A stretch of 64,000 nt of DNA from an uncultured bacterium (GTDB lineage Bacteria > Verrucomicrobiota > Kiritimatiellia > PWTM01): assembly GCA_937139365.1 (NCBI GenBank), contig CAKZPT010000041.1, forward strand, positions 27,684-91,683, given 5' to 3'. Shown here piece by piece: positions 58,739 to 64,000 of this stretch (within the stretch, counting starts at the first letter, position 1; every line of letters starts with the position of its first letter). A program made the position numbers and the translations under genes. The notes below the pieces were generated by a model. The model searched no databases, had not been told where the DNA came from, and worked only from the letters and a program-made list of their open reading frames with translations.

Positions 58739-59734
58739 TCACGGCGTCGTCTCGGCGCCCGCCCGGCGCAGGATCTCGTCCAGGTTGACCGCCGCCCCTC
58801 CGCGGGCCCGGCTTTCGTCAGAGGCCTCCATGAACGCCAGGATCTCCAGCGTCTCACGCTCTGGAACCGGCGGCACACGCGTCCGGAAAAACTTCACGAT
58901 CTCGGCCACCAGCAGGGCGTAGCCATCGTAGCCGCCGATCGGCCCTTCCCCACCATCGCCGCGCGCCAGACCACCGTACCCTTTGTTCTGGGGCGCCTGA
59001 CGGAGGACCCCTGTGCGGCCGCCCTCCCACTCGCCCGTCACCTCGATACGGCCATCCGCCGTTGTCCCGCGCCGGACCGTCCGGCAGCCGGGGCCCAGCA
59101 CGGTGAACAGCGCCTCCACGCCGTGGATTCCATACCAGAACAGCTCGGGGTGCGTCGGCTCGACGTAAACGGGACAAAACGTTTCGGCGTGGGCGATGCG
59201 GCCGAATTTTCCGCTACGGGCCGCCTGCGTGTCGCGGCCAAACCTCAGTGAGGAGCTGCTGAACACCGGCACGCCACGGGCGCGAGCGAGCCGAAAGATC
59301 TCCGCGGCGTCGCGCAGCGACGCGGCCATCGGTTTGTCGATGAACAGCGGTCGGCCGGCCTCGATCACGGGTCGCGCCTGCGCGAGGTGCGGACGCCCGT
59401 CCACGCTCATCAGCAGCACGCCCTCCACCTGCTCGCACAGCTCCGGAATGGAGTCCACCAGCCGCACGCCGTGGCTGGAGACCAACTCCGCCGTGAACTT
59501 CTCGACGCGGTCGCGGCTGGCGGCCAGGTCGGGGCTGCCGCCCTTGAACGCCGCGACGATCCGCGCACCAGCCACGTGGGCGGGATCGTTGGTATCGTGC
59601 AGCAACTTCGCGAAGGCGACGACGTGGGAGGTGTCCAGTCCGATCATTCCGAGCCGGAGGTCCTCCGCGGCCGCCGCCGCCAACCCCAGCGCCGCTGTCA
59701 GCGCCGGCCCAGCGGACCAAGCGATTGGTTTCAT
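58739..59734 (-). CDS. Secreted Gfo/Idh-family oxidoreductase
   Basis: A 331-residue exported dehydrogenase: signal peptide (MKPIAWSAGPALTAALGLAA), a Rossmann-like part with LRLGMIGLDTSHVVAFAKLL, the FIDKPMAASLRDAAEI motif (the family's EKP position, here DKP), and a C-terminal beta domain with FWYGIHGVEALFTVLGPGC. The glycine motif is altered (GMIGLDTS), so cofactor binding may differ from classic members. It is a second member of the family in the window and, unlike the one at 27.8 kb, is intact. Confidence 0.85.
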   Translation of the reverse strand: MKPIAWSAGPALTAALGLAAAAAEDLRLGMIGLDTSHVVAFAKLLHDTNDPAHVAGARIVAAFKGGSPDLAASRDRVEKFTAELVSSHGVRLVDSIPELCEQVEGVLLMSVDGRPHLAQARPVIEAGRPLFIDKPMAASLRDAAEIFRLARARGVPVFSSSSLRFGRDTQAARSGKFGRIAHAETFCPVYVEPTHPELFWYGIHGVEALFTVLGPGCRTVRRGTTADGRIEVTGEWEGGRTGVLRQAPQNKGYGGLARGDGGEGPIGGYDGYALLVAEIVKFFRTRVPPVPERETLEILAFMEASDESRARGGAAVNLDEILRRAGAETTP

Positions 59735-59961
59735 GATGACACTCTGGCCGCATTCTGCCAGAAACAGCCTTCCGCATAAAGCTGCGCCTGCGTCACGGCG
59801 AACGGCCGCCTCCGACGGCAGGTGGGTCGCCTCGCCTACCCTCCCTAACCCACGTATCGCGGTGGCGTCCTGGGAGCGCCGGCGGCCGATCCGCGGTTGC
59901 GATCTCATTGACGCCCCGCCAGCGCCACAGGTACCATGATTCCAATGGGGCAGCAGTCGCG

Positions 59962-60849
59962 ATGCGGGTGCTTCTGGCCGGGGCGCGGGGGCAACTGGGC
60001 CGAGAATGCGAGTCGGTTCTGGCGTTTCGCCATGAACTGGTGACGGTCGATCTTCCCGAATGCGACATCACGCGGCGCGACCAGGTTGTCGCGGTGGTGC
60101 GAGCCGTCCATCCCGACGCCATCGTCAACTGCGCCGCCTACACGGCCGTGGACCGGGCGGAGACCGACCGGCAGGCCGCCCACGCGGTCAACGCAGGCGG
60201 CGCCCAGATTCTGGCGGAGCTGGCGAAGGAATGCGGGGCGTTTTTCGTGCACATCTCGACGGATTACGTCTTCGATGGGCGAAAGCCGGTCCCGCAGGGC
60301 TACGCCGAGGACGACCCGGCGGAACCCGTGAACTGGTACGGCCGCACGAAGCTGGCGGGCGAACAGGCGATCCGCGAGGTCGGACCGCGGCACGCCATCC
60401 TGCGGACGGCGTGGTTGTACGGCCGGCACGGCCGGAACTTTCCGAAGGTGGTGTTGGCCCGGGCGCTGCGGGATCCGTCGAAGCCGTTGTGGGTCGTCGC
60501 GGACCAGCACGGGTCGCCCACGTGGGCGCGCCGGCTGGCGATGCAGATCAACGCGGTCCTCCAGGAGCAACCGGAGGGGGTGTTCCACGCGGCGGGCGTC
60601 TGCCGGGCGACGTGGCACGACCTGGCCACCGAGTTCTTCCGGCGGATGGGTTTGCGGACCATCGTCGAGCCCTGCGCAACCCGAGACCAGCCGCGGCCGG
60701 CCGCCCGCCCGACCAACTCGGTCCTTCACAACGTCCGTCTGAGCGCCGCTGGCCTCGACCTCATGCGGCCGTGGTTCGAGGACCTCGAGGAGTTCGCTCG
60801 GCGCCACGGCGACGAGTTGCGCAAGGAGGCCGCGTCGGCGGCCCCATGA
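59962..60849 (+). CDS. rfbD: dTDP-4-dehydrorhamnose reductase
   Basis: Final step of dTDP-L-rhamnose synthesis. A 295-residue extended SDR enzyme with MRVLLAGARGQLGRE (Rossmann), DAIVNCAAYTAVDRAE, HISTDYVFDGRKP and the catalytic YGRTKLAGE. The ATG at 59962 is set by the conserved start. It overlaps rfbB by ATGA (60846-60849). rfbA and rfbC are not in the window. Confidence 0.95.
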   Translation: MRVLLAGARGQLGRECESVLAFRHELVTVDLPECDITRRDQVVAVVRAVHPDAIVNCAAYTAVDRAETDRQAAHAVNAGGAQILAELAKECGAFFVHISTDYVFDGRKPVPQGYAEDDPAEPVNWYGRTKLAGEQAIREVGPRHAILRTAWLYGRHGRNFPKVVLARALRDPSKPLWVVADQHGSPTWARRLAMQINAVLQEQPEGVFHAAGVCRATWHDLATEFFRRMGLRTIVEPCATRDQPRPAARPTNSVLHNVRLSAAGLDLMRPWFEDLEEFARRHGDELRKEAASAAP

Positions 60850-61892
60850 ACTGCCTGTTGGTCACCGGCGGACTGGGCTTCATCGGATCGAACTTCATCC
60901 GCTACCTGCTCGACGAGACCGATTTCGCGGGCACGGTCGTGAACTTCGACGCGCTGACCTACGCCGCCCATCCCCGCAACCTCGACGACGTCGCGCGGCG
61001 GCACCCCGGCCGCTACCGTCTCGTCCGCGGTGACCTGCGCGACCAGGCCTGCGTTGAGCGGGCGTTCGACGAACACGGGATAGACGCCGTCTGCCACTTC
61101 GCCGCCGAGTCCCATGTGGACCGGTCGATCGCCAGCCCGGGCGACTTCATTCACACCAACGTCGTCGGAACCTACCATCTGCTCGAGGCCGCCCGGACGC
61201 GGGCCGGCCGGATCGGGCGCTTTCACCACGTCAGCACCGACGAGGTTTTTGGCGAACTGGGGGCAGAAGGTGCATTTCGGGAGGATTCGCCCTACCGCCC
61301 CAACAGCCCCTACGCCGCCTCCAAGGCCGCGGCCGACCACCTGGTGCGCGCCTATCGCCGCACCTACGGCCTGCCGGTCACCATCACCAACTGTTCCAAC
61401 AACTACGGCCCGCACCAGTTCCCTGAAAAGCTGATCCCCCTGATGATCCTGCGCGCCTTGGAAGGCCAACCCCTTCCGGTCTACGGCGACGGGTTGCACG
61501 TCCGCGACTGGCTTCACGTGCGCGACCACTGCCGCGCGGTCTGGGAGGTCCTCCGTCGCGGGCGGATAGGTGAGACCTACGCGATCGGGGGACGTTGCGA
61601 ACGAACCAACCTCGACGTCGTGCGGCGGATCTGCGAGCTGGCCGACCAGATGGCGCCGCCGCTGGCGGGGGGGCGCCCTCGAACGTCTCTGATCCAGTTT
61701 GTCGCCGACCGGCCCGGCCATGACCGCCGCTACGCCATGGATCCGACCCGCATCGAAACCGAACTCGGCTGGCGTCCGGACGAAACCTTCGACAGCGGGC
61801 TGGAAAAGACGGTCCGGTGGTACCTGGACAACCGCGACTGGGTCGACAGCATCCGTACCGGCGCGTACCGCAGTCTTGAGCCTCCCGCTTGA
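60846..61892 (+). CDS. rfbB: dTDP-glucose 4,6-dehydratase
   Basis: Makes dTDP-4-keto-6-deoxyglucose, the precursor of rhamnose. 348 residues: NCLLVTGGLGFIGSNFIRYL (Rossmann), CHFAAESHVDRSIASPGDFI, VSTDEVFGELG (catalytic Thr-Asp-Glu), SPYAASKAAADHLV (Tyr-x3-Lys), TNCSNNYGPHQFPEKLIPLM. It is coupled to rfbD. Expected to feed surface-glycan synthesis. Confidence 0.96.
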   Translation: MNCLLVTGGLGFIGSNFIRYLLDETDFAGTVVNFDALTYAAHPRNLDDVARRHPGRYRLVRGDLRDQACVERAFDEHGIDAVCHFAAESHVDRSIASPGDFIHTNVVGTYHLLEAARTRAGRIGRFHHVSTDEVFGELGAEGAFREDSPYRPNSPYAASKAAADHLVRAYRRTYGLPVTITNCSNNYGPHQFPEKLIPLMILRALEGQPLPVYGDGLHVRDWLHVRDHCRAVWEVLRRGRIGETYAIGGRCERTNLDVVRRICELADQMAPPLAGGRPRTSLIQFVADRPGHDRRYAMDPTRIETELGWRPDETFDSGLEKTVRWYLDNRDWVDSIRTGAYRSLEPPA

Positions 61893-61933
61893 GCCGGCGG
61901 TCCGGAGCCGCCCGGGCCGGTGGGCCCGGCCGC

Positions 61934-62995
61934 TCAAAAACAACGGGCCCCGGCCCGAGGACACGCGTCTCCGTCGCGGGCGCAGCGCAAGCAGATCTCG
62001 TTGGGCAGCGGGCCGCCGTCAAAATACGCCTTCAGGTTGGCCGCGGTGGTCGCCGCAATCGCCTCCATCGCCTCGCGGGTGAAAAAGGCCTGGTGCGATG
62101 TGATCAGGACGTTGGGAAACGTCGTCAGGCGCGCCAGCACGTCGTCGTCAATGCCGGAGGCCGAGAAGTCCTCGAAGAAGTACCGCTCCTCCTCCTCGTA
62201 CACGTCCAACCCGGCCGCGCCGATCCGCCCGCTCTTCAACCCCGCCAGGAGGGCCCGCGTGTCGATCAACTTGCCCCGCCCCGTATTGATCAGCATCACG
62301 CCACGTTTCATCCGCGCGATCGCGGCGGCGTGAATCATTCCCTGCGTCTCGGAAGTGAGAGGGCAATGGAGGGAGATGATGTCCGACTCCTCGTAGAGGC
62401 GGTCGAGGGTCACGCCCTCCACGCCGGCTGAGGTCGCCCATGCGGAGTCGAGAAACGGATCCGAAACCAGCACCCGCATGCCAAAGCCGCGGCCGATCGC
62501 GGCCATCGCCCGGCCGATCCTGCCCGCCCCCACCAGCCCCAGGGTCTTGCTGTGGAGGTCGAAACCGAGCAGACCCTGCAACGCGAAGTTGCTGTCGCGG
62601 GTGCGCAACCAGGCGCGATGCGTCTTGCGATTGAGGGTGAGGACCATCGCCATGGCGTGCTCGGCCACCGCGTGGGGGGAATAGGCCGGCACGCGGACGA
62701 CATGGAGGCGGCCATGGGCGGCGCGCAGATCGACGTTGTTGAACCCCGCGCATCGAAGAGCCGCAATCCCGACGCCCATCCGCGCCAGCTCGCCCACGAC
62801 CTCTGCGGAAAGGTCGTCGTGAACGAACACGCACACCGCCTGCGCCCCCTCGGCCAGTCGGACGGTCTCGGCGGAGAGGCGCGACGGAAGGTACCGCCCC
62901 TCCAATCCAGAGCGACGGAAGGCCGGGGCCAGGAAATCCCGGTCGTACGGCTTTGCGTCGAAAACCGCCACCACTGGCTGGATTGAATTGCGCAC
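61934..62995 (-). CDS. ldhA: D-2-hydroxyacid dehydrogenase (D-lactate dehydrogenase type)
   Basis: A 353-residue NAD-dependent enzyme reducing pyruvate or a related 2-oxoacid. Motifs: LRCAGFNNVDL, PAYSPHAVAEHAMAMVLTLN, GLVGAGRIGRAMAAIGRGFG (NAD), LINTGRGKLID (Arg), a Glu near LDVYEEE and ITSHQAFFT (His). The C-terminus is unusual: CLRCARDGDACPRAGARCF has four Cys (CX2CX6CX6C). A terminator hairpin overlaps those last codons, so the Cys tail could partly reflect that structure. ldhA converges with rfbB. Confidence 0.92.
   Translation of the reverse strand: MRNSIQPVVAVFDAKPYDRDFLAPAFRRSGLEGRYLPSRLSAETVRLAEGAQAVCVFVHDDLSAEVVGELARMGVGIAALRCAGFNNVDLRAAHGRLHVVRVPAYSPHAVAEHAMAMVLTLNRKTHRAWLRTRDSNFALQGLLGFDLHSKTLGLVGAGRIGRAMAAIGRGFGMRVLVSDPFLDSAWATSAGVEGVTLDRLYEESDIISLHCPLTSETQGMIHAAAIARMKRGVMLINTGRGKLIDTRALLAGLKSGRIGAAGLDVYEEEERYFFEDFSASGIDDDVLARLTTFPNVLITSHQAFFTREAMEAIAATTAANLKAYFDGGPLPNEICLRCARDGDACPRAGARCF
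61936..61957 (-). terminator. Hairpin and T tract overlapping the end of ldhA
   Basis: Stem CGGGCC (61944-61949) and GGCCCG (61952-61957), followed on the minus strand by TTGTTTTTG (61943-61935). The stem and T tract lie inside the last codons of ldhA, with the stop codon at 61936-61934. A second GC hairpin (CGGGCC/GGCCCG, about 61910-61928) lies between the convergent ldhA and rfbB ends. Confidence 0.5.
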
Positions 62996-63145
62996 GGCGG
63001 AATATACGACGTATCACGCCACCTTCCAGCGGGCCGCAGCCCCCTCCCGAGCCCTATTCGGTCACATGGCCGTTCCGCCGACCGAGGCGCCATTTCGAAG
63101 GCGCTTCCTGCCTTCTCGAATGAAGCGGACCATGGAGCTGATTGC

Positions 63146-63198
63146 GGGGACGGGCAGACTTAATCTTCTTATCACCAACCTATAAAGAGTGCCTGTCC
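63146..63198. repeat. REP-like inverted repeat, GGGGACGGGCAG...GTGCCTGTCC
   Basis: Left arm GGGGACGGGCAGACTT (63146-63161) and right arm AAAGAGTGCCTGTCC (63184-63198) form an imperfect inverted repeat around an AT-rich centre. This arm sequence resembles the extragenic palindromes found with REP-associated Y1 transposases in several phyla. No transposase is in the window. It lies upstream of ldhA and downstream of the sulfatase gene. The interval 62996-63293 shows nothing else I can support. Confidence 0.5.
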
Positions 63199-63293
63199 AT
63201 GCTTTTGGCTCTTGGCGTCAAGCCTTGACAAGCCGCACAGGACGAACCCATTCCGGCGCGTCGATGCCGGTCTGGGTACCGTCGGGCCTTTGG

Positions 63294-64000
63294 CTAGTTG
63301 CGGCCGGAAATCGTTTCGACGAGCCGTTCGACATAGCCGTTGGCCCGGCCCGGAGCGCCCGGCGCCTTCAACGGCAGGCCGGCCACCTGCGGCCACAGCG
63401 GCGCCGCGATCTCGCCAAGAGCGTCCACGGCGTTCAGCGCGGCCATGGCCACATAGGGGCCGTTTTCTGCCGGCGACATCAACGGGGCCAGCGCCCCGAG
63501 CGCCGCCGCACGGTCGTCGGCGTCGCCGAACCATGCCAGCGCCTCCGCGGCCACGATCCGCACGCTCGGGGAGTCGTCGCCGAAAGCGGCACGAAGCGCC
63601 GCGCGGGCCGCCGCGACCGCCTCTGCGCCGCGGATCAGCAAACCGGTGGCGGCCCAGTACCGCACGGCGCTGTCGGCGTCCGCCAGGGCCGCACGCAATG
63701 CCGGGGCGTCGGCCGGATCGCGGCGGGCCGCCCGCTCTGCGGTCTCGAAGATCCGCGCCAGAGGATACCGCACATCATCGCGGACGAATTCGCCGATCGT
63801 CACCCCCGCGGTGGCGGCGCGGCGGTGCGCCTCAGCCTCGGGCAGAAACCCCGCGTCGCGAATTGCCAGCACGTGCTCTCGCAACGCGCGCCGGAACTCA
63901 TCAAGGATGGTTTGTTGGCCAGGGTCACCAGCCAGATTGCGGGTCTCGTGGGGATCGGTCTCGGAAGTCGTACAGCTCCTCGGGCGGCTTCGGTTCCCAG
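63294..64000 (-). pseudogene. Sulfatase with C-terminal HEAT-type repeats, frameshifted, cut by the edge
   Basis: Only the C-terminal part is in the window. From the edge it reads WEPKPPEELYDF, the end of the alkaline-phosphatase-like sulfatase fold, then one extra C at about 63963 breaks the frame; the family text resumes as ETDPHETRNLAGDPGQQTIL and runs open to 63294 through alpha-helical HEAT-like repeats (SAVRYWAATGLLIRGAEAVA, SVRIVAAEALAWFGDADDRA). Sulfatases of this build release sulfate from sulfated polysaccharides and are abundant in Kiritimatiellota. The catalytic Cys/Ser lies outside. As seen the reading frame is broken once. Confidence 0.7.

Overview
The window is 64 kb of GC-rich bacterial chromosome (roughly two thirds G+C or more). 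It carries tightly packed genes on both strands, and neighbouring genes often overlap by ATGA, GTGA or TAATG. The gene set points to the PVC superphylum, most likely Kiritimatiellota or Verrucomicrobiota. The signs are a PEP-CTERM protein, a giant PA14/lamin-tail/CotH protein, secreted Gfo/Idh oxidoreductases, a sulfatase, an alpha-L-fucosidase and a GH5 enzyme with a beta-sandwich module. The placement is inference; no rRNA or tRNA gene was found.

Layout: 0-3.4 kb, a coupled ftsH-folP-cdaA operon. 3.6-5 kb, a KTSC lipoprotein and a DHH phosphoesterase that converge and overlap. 5.2-14.6 kb, a run of three broken genes (carbon-nitrogen hydrolase, aldo/keto reductase and a 7 kb CotH protein). 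14.7-18.5 kb, an EamA permease, a GH29 fucosidase and a membrane-anchored TPR protein. 18.9-20.6 kb, an ECF sigma / anti-sigma / exported coiled-coil operon. 20.7-25.2 kb, phosphate control (phoB-phoR-porin-phoU). 25.4-33.4 kb, MATE, M28 peptidase, a broken oxidoreductase, Nudix, PEP-CTERM and a broken propeller/TPR protein. 33.5-41 kb, FkbM methyltransferase, small zinc-ribbon proteins, an ABC-class ATPase, dtd and a small glycan-modification cluster. 41.8-45.6 kb, a DUF2490 protein, bioA, a patatin and a decayed phoU/pstB chimera. 45.9-51.5 kb, a dnaE-hydE-dehydrogenase operon. 51.8-53.4 kb, a broken GH5. 53.5-62 kb, ispA, rpoN with a small membrane protein and two efflux parts, an intact Gfo/Idh, rfbD-rfbB and ldhA. 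The right edge cuts a frameshifted sulfatase.

The most striking pattern is selective gene decay. Eight loci carry in total eight internal stop codons and about a dozen frameshifts, while roughly 40 kb of housekeeping and regulatory genes (ftsH, dnaE, rpoN, phoBR, ispA, rfbBD and others) are clean. Most broken genes are secreted or catabolic. Every internal stop can be reached by a single C-to-T or G-to-A change; at least two sit exactly where a near-invariant Trp is expected. TAG, TAA and TGA all also serve as true terminators of intact genes, so reassignment of a stop codon is unlikely. I read this as ongoing loss of polysaccharide-related functions. An assembly problem limited to these loci has not been excluded.
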